From positions 3,095,001 to 3,159,000 of the forward strand of contig NZ_CP098747.1 in NCBI RefSeq assembly GCF_023746535.1: a stretch of 64,000 nt of DNA, in the 5' to 3' direction. The position numbers were made by a program, and so were the translations under genes. Positions 8,013 through 16,968 of this stretch are shown piece by piece. How positions within the stretch are numbered: the first letter of the stretch is position 1; every line of letters starts with the position of its first letter. The notes beneath the pieces were generated by a model, which saw only the letters and a list, made by a program, of their open reading frames with translations, was not told where the DNA came from and ran no database searches. The stretch comes from Sneathiella marina. Lineage in GTDB: Bacteria; Pseudomonadota; Alphaproteobacteria; Sneathiellales; Sneathiellaceae.

Positions 8013-8372
8013 GTGCTGCAGACAGACATAAACCATATGGACAACGATTCCTCTCCAAGCCGATTCGAAAGAAGAGATGCTTTTCGGGTTTCCAATCCAA
8101 TTCTCAGTGTCGAAATTATGGGAAAAAAATATTCAACTGAAAATTGGTCATTAAGCGGTTTGCTTCTCAATGGTGTCCCGCCGGGATATGAACCAGACAT
8201 GCCAATTGAAGGAATTTTCGGGCCTGTGGGTTCCGCTGAGATGTGCAGATTCAATGGGCATATCGTTCGTCTCAGTAAAAATATGATGACAACCGCCATT
8301 GAGCTAGATGAAAAAAGCGCGGATGTTGCTGCGTTATTGCCCTTATGGGTGCTTAAATATGGCAGCCGTTAA
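8013..8372 (+). CDS. PilZ-domain protein, putative c-di-GMP receptor
   Basis: 119 residues if started at the GTG at 8013, which has AGGAG at six-base spacing; an in-frame ATG at 7974 would add 13 residues and an ATG at 8037 would shorten it by eight. The single PilZ domain shows the RxxxR c-di-GMP motif in ERRDAFRV and the second motif in NWSLSGLLL (N-x-S-x-x-G). It would bind cyclic di-GMP in the cytoplasm, possibly linked to motility since the window holds a flagellar cluster, but nothing local ties it to a target. Confidence 0.8.
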   Translation: MLQTDINHMDNDSSPSRFERRDAFRVSNPILSVEIMGKKYSTENWSLSGLLLNGVPPGYEPDMPIEGIFGPVGSAEMCRFNGHIVRLSKNMMTTAIELDEKSADVAALLPLWVLKYGSR

Positions 8373-8535
8373 ACAAGAGTGGCGACGGTAAAGTAAATAT
8401 GGTCGCCTGCGGTGCGGCGGGATAACCGGATTGCCGTATTGTGGACATCCGTGTAAAGGAAACTTGACAGGTGTCCGGCTAAGTTGTCTATGGTTCGCTT
8501 CGATATCGAAACTGTTATGTTATACCTTTATCTAC

Positions 8536-8718
8536 CCTGCGGGAGAGACTGGTTATACCAGCGCCGAAGGAGCAACCGCCCCGGAAACTCTCAGGCAAAA
8601 AGTACCGTTGGGTGGGAAGGCTCTGGAGAGTATGTGCGGATATAAATCCTGCACGTCACCGAAGAGGTAAAGCAGACATAAGTCTGCTGCAATCTTTCAG
8701 GTACCCGGACAGAGGGGG
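8536..8718 (+). ncRNA. Tandem glycine riboswitch
   Basis: Two consecutive glycine aptamers. Aptamer 1 (about 8539-8630) carries GGGAGAGACT, GCGCCGAAGGAGCAA and AACTCTCAGGCAAAAA. Aptamer 2 (about 8631-8718) carries GTCACCGAAGAGGTAA, CAATCTTTCAGGTAC and CGGACAGAGGGGG. These are the conserved blocks of the class, including the CCGAAG loops and the CAGG(C/T) junctions. It leads into the L-serine dehydratase gene 53 bp downstream. Glycine riboswitches are usually turned on by glycine. The hairpin at 8733-8750 could be the expression platform. Confidence 0.95.
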
Positions 8719-8732
8719 CATCGTTTAGCGGG

Positions 8733-8750
8733 CTGGTCGGTTATGACCAG
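8733..8750 (+). promoter_or_regulatory. Hairpin between riboswitch and sdaA ribosome site
   Basis: CTGGTC-GGTTAT-GACCAG forms a 6-bp stem that ends four bases before the AAGAAGG ribosome site (8754-8760). There is no T-tract, so if it belongs to the riboswitch expression platform it would act on translation rather than termination. Inferred. Confidence 0.4.
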
Positions 8751-8770
8751 ACGAAGAAGGGGTGCCAAAA

Positions 8771-10243
8771 ATGAATGATTTACCTAAAAGCCGTCTTGGA
8801 AACGTCACTCCGGTGGTGCCATCCAGACCATCTGGTCCGGCCAATCCAACATCGCAGCTTGATGTGAATATCAGTGTCACAGATCTTTATACAATCGGTA
8901 TTGGCCCGTCCAGTTCTCACACCGTCGGTCCCATGCGGGCCGCAAAGCGCTTTGTTGAGCAACTGGCGACACAATCGCATATGAATAATACCAATCGGAT
9001 CCTTGTCCAGCTGTACGGTTCTCTCGCCCTCACGGGTCAGGGCCATGCGACGGATCACGCGGTATTGCTCGGTCTCAGCGGGGCCCGTCCCTCCGGAATA
9101 GATCCCGAAGACGTCTTGCCTTTGATAGCCGAAATTCGGGAATTCAATAAAATACTGTTAAATGGTCATCATGAAATCCCATTTTACGAAGAAGATAACC
9201 TCCTTTTCCTGAAAGATGAGGTTCTGCCGGAACATGCAAACGGGATGCGGTTTTCTGCTTTTTCTGCTGAAGGAGAATTGCTTCTTGAAAAAGAATATTT
9301 CTCGGTGGGAGGTGGATATGTCGTTTCCCAGGATGAAGGTGACCGAGCGGAAACACGCGGCCACAACATTCAACTGCCCTACCCTTTTACATCTGCCGCA
9401 GAGCTGCTCGCGTTAGGTCAGGATACGGGATTGACGATTGCCGAGATTATGCTTGCCAACGAATCCTGCTGGCGTGAAGAAACAGAGACAATTGAATTTC
9501 TGGATCAGGTCAATGATGCCATGATTAATTGCATTAGACGAGGCTGCGAAACAGAGGGCATTCTGCCCGGCGGCCTCAAAGTAAAACGCCGTGCCCATCA
9601 ACTTTTCAAGGATTTAATGGAGAACCCAGAGCGGGCGTCCCGCGATCCCTTGACCGTCCTCGATTGGGTTAATCTATATGCTTTGGCGGTCAACGAGGAG
9701 AATGCGGCGGGTGGTCGTGTTGTTACGGCACCAACAAATGGTGCGGCCGGTGTCATTCCTGCCGTTCTCAAATATTACCAACGCTTTTGTCCGGGTGCGA
9801 CAGAGAAAGGCAGTCGAGACTTTCTCCTGACAGCGTCCGCAATTGGTTCAATTTATAAAAAGCGCGCCTCTATTTCTGCAGCGGAAATGGGATGCCAAGG
9901 CGAAGTTGGTGTGGCCTGTTCCATGGCTGCAGGTGCCCTGACCGCAGTCCTCGGCGGCACCAATGAGCAGGTTGAAAATGCTGCAGAGATCGGTATGGAG
10001 CATAATCTGGGCTTAACCTGTGATCCGATTGGCGGGCTGGTTCAAATACCTTGTATCGAGCGAAATACAATGGGGGCGATGAAAGCCATCAATGCGGCAC
10101 GACTTGCTTTGTCCGGCGACGGTACCCACGTGGTTTCCCTGGATGAAGTTATCGAGACCATGCGGCAAACCGGTATTGATATGCTCAGCAAGTATAAAGA
10201 AACTTCACAAGGTGGGCTGGCCGTCAATGTCGTCGAATGCTGA
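8771..10243 (+). CDS. sdaA: L-serine ammonia-lyase (iron-sulfur type)
   Basis: 490 residues from the ATG at 8771, chosen because AAGAAGG lies ten bases upstream, whereas the GTG at 8762 is too close. It is a single-chain L-serine dehydratase with beta domain ([15 protein letters not shown]) and alpha domain ([23 protein letters not shown]). The [4Fe-4S] Cys lie in [16 protein letters not shown] and IPCIERN, and the protein ends in VVEC, the C-terminal Cys that caps the cluster in this family. It deaminates serine to pyruvate and ammonia. Control by the glycine riboswitch suggests disposal of glycine-derived serine. Confidence 0.94.
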   Translation: MNDLPKSRLGNVTPVVPSRPSGPANPTSQLDVNISVTDLYTIGIGPSSSHTVGPMRAAKRFVEQLATQSHMNNTNRILVQLYGSLALTGQGHATDHAVLLGLSGARPSGIDPEDVLPLIAEIREFNKILLNGHHEIPFYEEDNLLFLKDEVLPEHANGMRFSAFSAEGELLLEKEYFSVGGGYVVSQDEGDRAETRGHNIQLPYPFTSAAELLALGQDTGLTIAEIMLANESCWREETETIEFLDQVNDAMINCIRRGCETEGILPGGLKVKRRAHQLFKDLMENPERASRDPLTVLDWVNLYALAVNEENAAGGRVVTAPTNGAAGVIPAVLKYYQRFCPGATEKGSRDFLLTASAIGSIYKKRASISAAEMGCQGEVGVACSMAAGALTAVLGGTNEQVENAAEIGMEHNLGLTCDPIGGLVQIPCIERNTMGAMKAINAARLALSGDGTHVVSLDEVIETMRQTGIDMLSKYKETSQGGLAVNVVEC

Positions 10244-10244
10244 T

Positions 10245-11099
10245 CTAGGCAATATCCTTCGTCAGCATCCTTTGAATATGTAATGGTAAGGAAAATGCCG
10301 CTTGATGCACTTCTGGTGTATAATAATCGGTGTCTATTCCAGCTTCAACATAACGGTTTGTAAGCCCTAGCAAGGGTGATTTGCGAAGAGTTGTATCATT
10401 TGTCGCCCAACCGAAAGCCATCGAACCTCCCACGTAACTTGGGATGGCCGCAAGATAAAAACTCACATCCGAGAACAATGATTTCAGGCGATCGTAACTT
10501 GAGCGAAGCTCTGTTTCCTGAACGAACGGCACACCGTTCTGTGTGACAATGATGCCCCCATCCGAAAGGCACGCCTTACAATCAGCGTAAAACTCTTCCG
10601 TATATAACACTTCTCCCGGGCCATGCGGATCCGTACTATCAACGATAATCACATCCCATTTTTCCGCTGTGTTCTTGACGTATTGACACCCGTCCGCAAT
10701 GACAATGTCCAGTCGCGGATCTTCAAAGGCTCCGCCTGAAATGCTCGGCATAAATTTCTGACTGAGCTCAATCACTGTTCGATCAATATCGACCAGCGTA
10801 ACCTCAATGCCGTCATGCTTCATAAGCTGCCGCGCTGCGCCGCCATCTCCCCCACCGATAATTAATGCGTTCCTGACATTTCCATGAGCGAAAACCGGTA
10901 CATGAACGAACATCTCATGATAAATAAATTCGTCTTTTTCTGTGGTTTGAACGGCACCATCCAACGACATGACACGACCGAATTGGCTATTTTCGAAGAT
11001 CATCAGATCTTGCAAATCCGTTTTCTCGCGGTAGAGGATCTTTTCTACATTCAATGCCAAATTAACACCTGAATGTAACCCTTCATCAAACAGCTCCAT
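10245..11099 (-). CDS. speE: Spermidine synthase (polyamine aminopropyltransferase)
   Basis: 284 residues from the ATG at 11099; an upstream TTG at 11102 is less likely. The Rossmann-fold aminopropyltransferase motifs are clear: NALIIGGGDGGAARQLMKHD (decarboxy-SAM site), VTLVDIDRTVIELS, and DVIIVDSTDPHGPGEVLYTEEFY with the catalytic Asp region. It transfers the aminopropyl group from decarboxylated SAM to putrescine. The stop of speD and the start of speE share one base (TGATG), so the two are translated as an operon. It converges on sdaA. Confidence 0.95.
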   Translation of the reverse strand: MELFDEGLHSGVNLALNVEKILYREKTDLQDLMIFENSQFGRVMSLDGAVQTTEKDEFIYHEMFVHVPVFAHGNVRNALIIGGGDGGAARQLMKHDGIEVTLVDIDRTVIELSQKFMPSISGGAFEDPRLDIVIADGCQYVKNTAEKWDVIIVDSTDPHGPGEVLYTEEFYADCKACLSDGGIIVTQNGVPFVQETELRSSYDRLKSLFSDVSFYLAAIPSYVGGSMAFGWATNDTTLRKSPLLGLTNRYVEAGIDTDYYTPEVHQAAFSLPLHIQRMLTKDIA

Positions 11100-11521
11100 C
11101 AATTTACTATTCCCCGCTTCAATTCATTCAGCTGCATCGTCTCCGGCGCAAACGCATTTTTTAAAACTGGGATTGCTTTATGAGGATCGGTTTGCCCACA
11201 CATGAAAATGTCCAAAGCCATAAACGCTCGTTCCGGCCAGCTATGAAAGCTAATATGACTTTCTGCGAGGACCAGGACACCTGACAGTCCGTCCGGTTCG
11301 AAAGCATGCATATGAAAATGCAGGACGGTTGCGCCAGCTATGTCGGCACAGCTTCGCAACGTGGTTTCGATCAGTTCAGGATCGTTGAGGCCTTTAGCCC
11401 CCCATAAATCGACTATAAGATGCGTGCCAGCAAAAACCAGCCCGTCTTTATGGACAAAATAGTCCAGGCGCTCTTCTGCCTGCTCGTCGATCTCATCAAT
11501 TTTATCGAGAGTATCACTCAT
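11099..11521 (-). CDS. speD: S-adenosylmethionine decarboxylase proenzyme
   Basis: 140 residues from the ATG at 11521, which follows GGGCGGA; an open frame extends to 11641 but the added 40 residues are not typical of the class. The autocleavage segment LAESHISFHSWPE (cleavage before the Ser of ESH, giving the pyruvoyl group) and the catalytic HFHMHAFEP region mark the prokaryotic small-form SpeD. It makes the aminopropyl donor used by SpeE, with which it overlaps by one base. Confidence 0.93.
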   Translation of the reverse strand: MSDTLDKIDEIDEQAEERLDYFVHKDGLVFAGTHLIVDLWGAKGLNDPELIETTLRSCADIAGATVLHFHMHAFEPDGLSGVLVLAESHISFHSWPERAFMALDIFMCGQTDPHKAIPVLKNAFAPETMQLNELKRGIVN

Positions 11522-11697
11522 CAAATCCGCCCAACAGCTTGTAATATCCGCCCGTATCCTCAGGTGCCGCGTTATGCGGGAGATGCCAGATTCATGCAAG
11601 AAAAAAGTGCGATCTTTGAATGAGTATTCTCGGTGTATCATCGTAAAGAACTTCGGGCGGAAACCGGCCGAAGTTCTTTACCTTGAGTAAGGAAAGT

Positions 11698-12513
11698 CTA
11701 GTTTTTTGTAACCACAACTTCCGCATATTCAGCGGGAACAATCATCGTTCCATCTGTCGCAACATTGAACGTCTCCACAAGTTCAGTAATATCTCTGGAG
11801 AGCGCTTCCTGTCCTGTTTCGTCTAGAGCGGCAAATGCTTTATGAACCGGACCATAAAGGTTACGGAAAACATCCATGAAATGCTCCGTTGAACGATATC
11901 TGAAGTTAAACATGCGAGTTGTCATTTCTATGGTCGTTGCTTTATCAGCAAACATTTCAGACAAACGGTCTTTTGTTCCCCAAAGAGCCGGCGATTGAAC
12001 ACCCGCTGGTGGCGGGACATGCTTCCCAATCGTTTTGAAAAGATGTCCAATAAAGCTTTCCGGTGTCCAATTAGCCATACCTATTTTTCCGCCCGAACGA
12101 CACACCCGAGCCATCTCTGAAGCGGATTGCATCTGATTAGGTGTGAACATTACGCCAAAAGTCGACATCACTGCGTCAAAGCTGCCTGTTTCAAACGGAA
12201 GTTCTTCAGCGTCAGCCTGTTGGAAAGTGACATCCAACCGATCCGCGTCCGCCCTTTCCTTGCCACGTTCCAACAGAGATTCAACATAATCCGTCGATGT
12301 GACATTGCACCAGCGCCGGGCGGCTGCAAGAGTGGCATTGCCATTGCCCGCAGCGACATCCAAAACAGTTTGATTGGCATGCAGATCCATGGCCTCACAA
12401 AGCTGCTCGCCAACAATGTTGAGTGTGGTTCCCACGGTGGCGTAATCGCCAGAGCCCCAGGTTGCTTGTTGCTTGGTTTTAATCGCAGTGTAATCCGGTT
12501 GGGTCGCAGTCAT
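11698..12513 (-). CDS. Class I SAM-dependent methyltransferase
   Basis: 271 residues from the ATG at 12513 (ATGGAGA upstream); the longer frame to 12609 is not supported. Motif I is VLDVAAGNGNATLAAARR, followed by DAEELPFETGSFDAVMSTFGVMF (motifs II-IV, Methyltransf_11/UbiE-like) and CRSGGKIGMANWTPESFIG. The substrate is unknown. It resembles small-molecule methyltransferases with a C-terminal cap. No functional link to its neighbours is evident. Confidence 0.87.
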   Translation of the reverse strand: MTATQPDYTAIKTKQQATWGSGDYATVGTTLNIVGEQLCEAMDLHANQTVLDVAAGNGNATLAAARRWCNVTSTDYVESLLERGKERADADRLDVTFQQADAEELPFETGSFDAVMSTFGVMFTPNQMQSASEMARVCRSGGKIGMANWTPESFIGHLFKTIGKHVPPPAGVQSPALWGTKDRLSEMFADKATTIEMTTRMFNFRYRSTEHFMDVFRNLYGPVHKAFAALDETGQEALSRDITELVETFNVATDGTMIVPAEYAEVVVTKN

Positions 12514-12651
12514 GATACATTCTCCATCTAAAGTTTTCCTGTAACTAGAGGTAAACTTAAGCAGGCCATGTTGCAGCTTGTTGTCTGCAAACCGGAAATC
12601 AAATTTCATTTGTTTCAGGTATGTATGACAATTGTAACAATCCCCTTGAAG

Positions 12652-13929
12652 CTAATCTCGGAGCGTCTTGCCCGCCGTTTCGGATATAGAAAATATGGCA
12701 ACCAGGCTGAGGATAGCCAATCCCATTAAATAGTATACGGGTGAAAAATCATCGTCAGTGCGATTAACCAGATAGAGTGCGACAATTGGTGCAGTGCCGC
12801 CGAAAATCGACAGGGTCAGGTTATACGAAACAGATAATGCACTAATTCTAACCTTGTGAGGAAGAATTTCGGGCATTACTGCGGCATTGACGGAAAACAC
12901 CATCGCAAACAGAACAGCAAACCCAAACTGCCCGAAAAACACGTAAACAATATTATGATGATCCATGAGCCAAAAAAGCGGCCAGGAGAAAAGTAATATT
13001 CCAAATGTACCGACATAAAGTACCGGTTTACGCCCAACTTTATCACTGAGGATCGCGAAACCCAGCAAAAATACCGCGACAAATATCAGACAAACAGTAT
13101 TGATCGTCATTGCCGCAACATTGGACAAATGCACTTTGTTTGTGAGAAACGTAATTGCATAAACAAACATCAGATAAAATCCGACATTCACTGTGACAGT
13201 CAGTCCCGCTATTCGCAGCATATCCCGCCAGTGATCGCGCAGCGCGACAACTAACGGGATTCCATCAACAACGGTTTTATCTTTAACGCTTTCGGGCTCA
13301 TCTATGCGAGATCTAAAGTAAAAAGCGACAATGCCGATAAAACCGCCACCGATGAACGGAAGGCGCCAAGCCCCTTCGGTCAACGTCGCTTGATCGATAA
13401 AACTGGTGAATAATGTGGCAACGGCAGAGCCCAGAAGAAATCCGAAAAAACTACCGCTGAATATCCAGCTTGCATAGAAACCACGTCTTTCCGGTGGGGA
13501 ATGCTCCACAATAAACGCTGACGCTCCTGTATATTCTCCCCCCACCGACAAGCCTTGAAAAATACGTAAACACACAAGCATAACAGCAGCAGAAGCGCCG
13601 ATCTGCTCAGTGGTCGGTAAGAGTCCGACCCCCGCGGTCGCTCCGCCCATGACAATTACCGAAAGAATCAATACTGGCTTTCGGCCAATTTTGTCACCGA
13701 TATGACCAAAAACAATCGCCCCCAATGGCCGGGAAATATATCCTGCCGCAAATGTCCCGAAAGTCGCCATAAGGGAAATAAAAGCATCGTCTGACGGGAA
13801 AAACAGATTGCTCAGAACTGGAGCCAGATATGCATAAACAGCAAAATCATACCATTCCATAACGTTGCCGATGGATCCGGAAAAGGCCGTTCTCCTCACG
13901 TATTCAATATTATGTGACGCAACCGTCAT
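12652..13929 (-). CDS. MFS transporter, metabolite:H+ symporter (MHS/ProP-like), copy 1
   Basis: 425 residues and about 12 membrane spans. GNVMEWYDFAVYAYLAPVLS and SRPLGAIVFGHIGDKIGRKPVL are hallmarks of the metabolite:H+ symporter family (ProP, KgtP, ShiA). GLSVGGEYTGASAFIVEHSPPERRG is the conserved mid-region. It imports a dicarboxylate, osmolyte or aromatic acid with protons; the substrate is unknown. It is the same length as, and close in sequence to, the next transporter upstream, so the pair arose by tandem duplication. It lies next to the benzoate island. Confidence 0.88.
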   Translation of the reverse strand: MTVASHNIEYVRRTAFSGSIGNVMEWYDFAVYAYLAPVLSNLFFPSDDAFISLMATFGTFAAGYISRPLGAIVFGHIGDKIGRKPVLILSVIVMGGATAGVGLLPTTEQIGASAAVMLVCLRIFQGLSVGGEYTGASAFIVEHSPPERRGFYASWIFSGSFFGFLLGSAVATLFTSFIDQATLTEGAWRLPFIGGGFIGIVAFYFRSRIDEPESVKDKTVVDGIPLVVALRDHWRDMLRIAGLTVTVNVGFYLMFVYAITFLTNKVHLSNVAAMTINTVCLIFVAVFLLGFAILSDKVGRKPVLYVGTFGILLFSWPLFWLMDHHNIVYVFFGQFGFAVLFAMVFSVNAAVMPEILPHKVRISALSVSYNLTLSIFGGTAPIVALYLVNRTDDDFSPVYYLMGLAILSLVAIFSISETAGKTLRD

Positions 13930-14011
13930 TCGTCATTTCCCTATAAAATTCACTTATTCAACGCGCATAGCTTGCCATTTGATTTTTGTCAGAATTAGCG
14001 AGCGAAGCAAA

Positions 14012-15289
14012 CTAGTCACGCAGTTTTTTACCACCTGTCTCTGGTATGGAAAAAATTGCCAGCAAGCTTATTACCGCCAGGCCCATCAAATAATAAACCG
14101 GTGAGAAGGTGCTTTCCGTCCAGGTTACCAGAAACAACGCAACCAGTGGCGCCGTCCCGCCGAACAGGGTTAAGGTCAAGTTATACGCTACCGATAAAGT
14201 ACTGATCCGGATCTCGTGCGGAAGTATTTCAGCCATTACAGCCGGGTTCACGGAGAAGATCATTGAAAAGATGACTGCAAATCCGAATAAACCCAAAAAG
14301 ACAAAATACAGGTTTTGGTGATCCAGCAGCCAAAAGAGAGGCCAAGACAACAACAAAATGCTGATGGTTCCGAATAATAAAATCGGCTTGCGGCCAATTT
14401 TATCACTCAAGACAGAAAAGCACAGAGGGAAAAGAGCAATTGCGACCAGGCAAAGCGTATTGATCCCCATCACCGATGTCGGAGACAGATGAACGTTCGT
14501 CGTCAGAAATGTTATTGCGTAAACGAACATGAGGTAAAAACCGGCATTTACCGTCAAGGCAAGCCCCCCGACCCGTAGCATATCAAGCCAATGGTCCTGA
14601 AACGCTGCAAGCAAGGGGCTTCCTTTCTCGTCGGCAATTGCCCTGTCTGGACGTTTCTCATCGATACCCGATCGAAAATAATAGGCAATAATTGCAATAA
14701 CACCGCCCGCCAAAAACGGAATTCTCCATCCCCAATCCGCCAGTTCTTCAGGGCCCAGCAAATAAGCTGTAAGGACCGCTGACGCAGAGCCGATAAGAAA
14801 CCCTATTCCGCTACCGCTTACAATCCAGCTGCCAAAGAAACCGCGCCTTTTTGGAGGAGAAAGCTCAACGATGAAGGCAGTGGAGCCTGAAAATTCACCG
14901 CCTACTGAAAAACCCTGAAAGATGCGAAGCACTATAAGAGCAATAACAGCGGTTGGGCCAAGTTGATCGAAAGTGGGTAATAGGCCAACGCAAAAAGTTG
15001 CTCCCCCCATCATGGCAACGGAGAGAATTAGGACAGGTTTTCGGCCCATACAGTCGCCGACATGTCCATAAACAATGGCACCAAAGGGGCGTGATATAAA
15101 ACCGAAAGCAAATATTGCATAAGTAGCTGTCAGTGATCCGAACGAATCCTTGGAGGGAAAGAAGACGCTACTGATAACTGGGGCAAGATAAACAAAAATT
15201 GCGAAATCATACCACTCCATGACGCTTCCAATGGCACCGGAAAGTGCCGTCCGTCGCGCATAATTGACATTGAAGGACGGGTATTTCAT
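14012..15289 (-). CDS. MFS transporter, metabolite:H+ symporter (MHS/ProP-like), copy 2
   Basis: 425 residues from the ATG at 15289, preceded by CTAGGATC; the frame open to 15373 would overlap the divergent GST gene. It carries the same MHS signatures as copy 1: GSVMEWYDFAIFVYLAPVIS, SRPFGAIVYGHVGDCMGRKPVL and GFSVGGEFSGSTAFIVELSPPKRRG. Cytoplasmic loop and C-terminal sequences differ enough to suggest separate substrates or regulation. An 82-bp gap separates the two copies. It may serve uptake for the nearby aromatic pathway, which is inference. Confidence 0.88.
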   Translation of the reverse strand: MKYPSFNVNYARRTALSGAIGSVMEWYDFAIFVYLAPVISSVFFPSKDSFGSLTATYAIFAFGFISRPFGAIVYGHVGDCMGRKPVLILSVAMMGGATFCVGLLPTFDQLGPTAVIALIVLRIFQGFSVGGEFSGSTAFIVELSPPKRRGFFGSWIVSGSGIGFLIGSASAVLTAYLLGPEELADWGWRIPFLAGGVIAIIAYYFRSGIDEKRPDRAIADEKGSPLLAAFQDHWLDMLRVGGLALTVNAGFYLMFVYAITFLTTNVHLSPTSVMGINTLCLVAIALFPLCFSVLSDKIGRKPILLFGTISILLLSWPLFWLLDHQNLYFVFLGLFGFAVIFSMIFSVNPAVMAEILPHEIRISTLSVAYNLTLTLFGGTAPLVALFLVTWTESTFSPVYYLMGLAVISLLAIFSIPETGGKKLRD

Positions 15290-15356
15290 ATTTGATCCTA
15301 GATCCAAGACTAATCGAATTTGTAGACGACCGATAAAAACTTGGTGAAGGATTACA

Positions 15357-15986
15357 GTGCTAAAATTATACAATTATCATAGAAGCGCATACGGTCGGAT
15401 CGTCGTCATTATATTGACGGAAAAGGCGCTCAACTGTGAATATGAGGAAATTGATCCCTTTGCAGGTAATCTTTCATCCCAATATCTCAAGCTTCACCCT
15501 TTTAAACGTGTTCCCGTTCTAAAGCACAATGATCTTGTTCTTTATGAAACCCGCGCAATCACGGAATATTTGGAAGAGCAATTCCCAAATCCGACTTTGA
15601 TGCCCACCGATATTGTCGGGCGGGCCAGAGTGCGGCAAATTGTGGCAATGATTGACAATTATGGATATTTGCCCCTTGTTTGGCAGGTATATGTTGAAAG
15701 TATAGAAAAGCAGTCTACTGAAGAGGGGCCGGACAGTGAAATATTACAAGAAGGGTTACTAAACTCAGCCCGTTTCCTCGGCGCAATAGAAGAGCTGGCA
15801 AGCGGCGGCAAGTTCCTAGTGGGAAATGCCTATTCTCTCGCCGATGCACATCTCATCCCGATGATTGATTGTTTTACAGTAACGAAGCAAGGGCGGGCAA
15901 TGCTACCGGACTACCCCAAATTGTCCCAATGGTGGAGCAGCATTAGGAAACGCGACAGCACAGTAACATCCAGGCCTAAATATTAG
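15357..15986 (+). CDS. Glutathione S-transferase family protein
   Basis: 209 residues from a GTG at 15357 with GAAGG six bases upstream. The N-terminal thioredoxin-fold domain shows LKLYNYHRSAYGRIVVIILTEK, HPFKRVPVLKHNDLVLYETRAITEYLEE (cis-Pro and the glutathione-binding E-T/S segment), followed by an all-helical C-terminal domain with GNAYSLADAHLIPMID. The subclass resembles bacterial phi/beta-like GSTs. Its role could be detoxification of electrophiles such as epoxides made in the box pathway, but that is inference. Confidence 0.87.
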   Translation: MLKLYNYHRSAYGRIVVIILTEKALNCEYEEIDPFAGNLSSQYLKLHPFKRVPVLKHNDLVLYETRAITEYLEEQFPNPTLMPTDIVGRARVRQIVAMIDNYGYLPLVWQVYVESIEKQSTEEGPDSEILQEGLLNSARFLGAIEELASGGKFLVGNAYSLADAHLIPMIDCFTVTKQGRAMLPDYPKLSQWWSSIRKRDSTVTSRPKY

Positions 15987-15988
15987 AA

Positions 15989-16543
15989 TTATTGATCGCC
16001 AGCTTTCGGTTCAATAAAATCGTAACTGGAAATACAATAAACAAAATCCCGCTCAGATCCGGACGGGAATTCCAACCCAACTGGCAAATTGCCGACACGT
16101 GTCATACCCAACCGTTCCATAAGTTTCCAGGATCTTGAATTATCCTTATCCACGGTCGCCCATATTTGCAGCAATCCAAGTTCCAAAAAGCTGTATTGAA
16201 GAACACGCTGGACAGCCTCTGTCATATAGCCGTTTCCTTGCCGGGCGAGGTTCATGGCATAGCCTATATCAGCAAATCGTTTCTCTTCGTCAAAAACACC
16301 CAGTCGGATTGTCCCCAATATCTTGTCATCCGTAGTTAAAGCCACGGCAAAAGTCACCCTGGACTTCGATTGTTGTTCCTGGTCAGCCATTCGCTCATCA
16401 AAAAACAATCGAAGGGTTTCCTCCGTTTGCTCCTCAACAGGGAGATACTGATAAAAATTCGGGTCGGTTCCATACGCCAGAATATCCGAATAATCGGTTT
16501 CACGAAATGGGCGCAAACGGAGCCTGCTTGTTTCAAGAATCAT
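15989..16543 (-). CDS. GNAT-family N-acetyltransferase (RimJ/RimL-like)
   Basis: 184-residue GNAT domain of the RimJ/RimL type: ETSRLRLRPFRETDYSDILAY at the N terminus, IGYAMNLARQGNGYMTEAVQRVL with the acetyl-CoA pyrophosphate loop (R-x-x-G-x-G/Y), and LLQIWATVDKDNSRSWKLMERLGM. It would acetylate an amine or protein N terminus from acetyl-CoA; the acceptor is unknown. It converges with the GST gene and is divergent from the cupin gene. Confidence 0.85.
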   Translation of the reverse strand: MILETSRLRLRPFRETDYSDILAYGTDPNFYQYLPVEEQTEETLRLFFDERMADQEQQSKSRVTFAVALTTDDKILGTIRLGVFDEEKRFADIGYAMNLARQGNGYMTEAVQRVLQYSFLELGLLQIWATVDKDNSRSWKLMERLGMTRVGNLPVGLEFPSGSERDFVYCISSYDFIEPKAGDQ

Positions 16544-16645
16544 GTCAAATTTTCTCAGGCAAATCGGACAAATTAGAAAAACTCAATTGTCCTAAAATGA
16601 ATTACATCATATCAAATAGGAAGATGATGAAAAAGGAAAACGGAC

Positions 16646-16957
16646 ATGCGTGTCATAAATCCAAAAGACTTTATTGGCGCCAAAGCCTGGGATGCCCTGG
16701 ACATCGAAAAAATAAAGAATGCCTCAATCCGATTACACTGGACGAACGAGCCCTATATTTGGCACGTCAATGACGGCCCGGAAGTGTTTGTCGTGCTTGA
16801 GGGGGCTGTCGATATGCATGTTCGAGATGCATCGGGTGATAAAGTATTTTCCTTACAAGCAGGCGACATTTTTCACGCCGAAACCGGCGACGAACATAAA
16901 GCCGTCCCCATAGGTGCCGCCCGAATACTGGTTATTGAAACGGACGGCAGTATCTGA
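16646..16957 (+). CDS. Small cupin-domain protein
   Basis: 103-residue single cupin barrel. Motif 1 is weak (the metal-binding His/Glu positions fall near WHVNDGPEVFVVLEGAVDM), and motif 2 is represented by LQAGDIFHAETGDEHKA. AAAGGAAAA precedes the ATG. Such mini-cupins are often metal-binding or regulatory proteins of unknown function. It is the only plus-strand gene between the GNAT and boxB genes and converges on boxB with an 11-bp gap. Confidence 0.75.
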   Translation: MRVINPKDFIGAKAWDALDIEKIKNASIRLHWTNEPYIWHVNDGPEVFVVLEGAVDMHVRDASGDKVFSLQAGDIFHAETGDEHKAVPIGAARILVIETDGSI

Positions 16958-16968
16958 TCAGTCGCAAG

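Noticed and set aside
8431-8670. 79-codon open frame across the riboswitch
   Set aside because: Covers the conserved glycine aptamer, whose sequence is explained by RNA structure.
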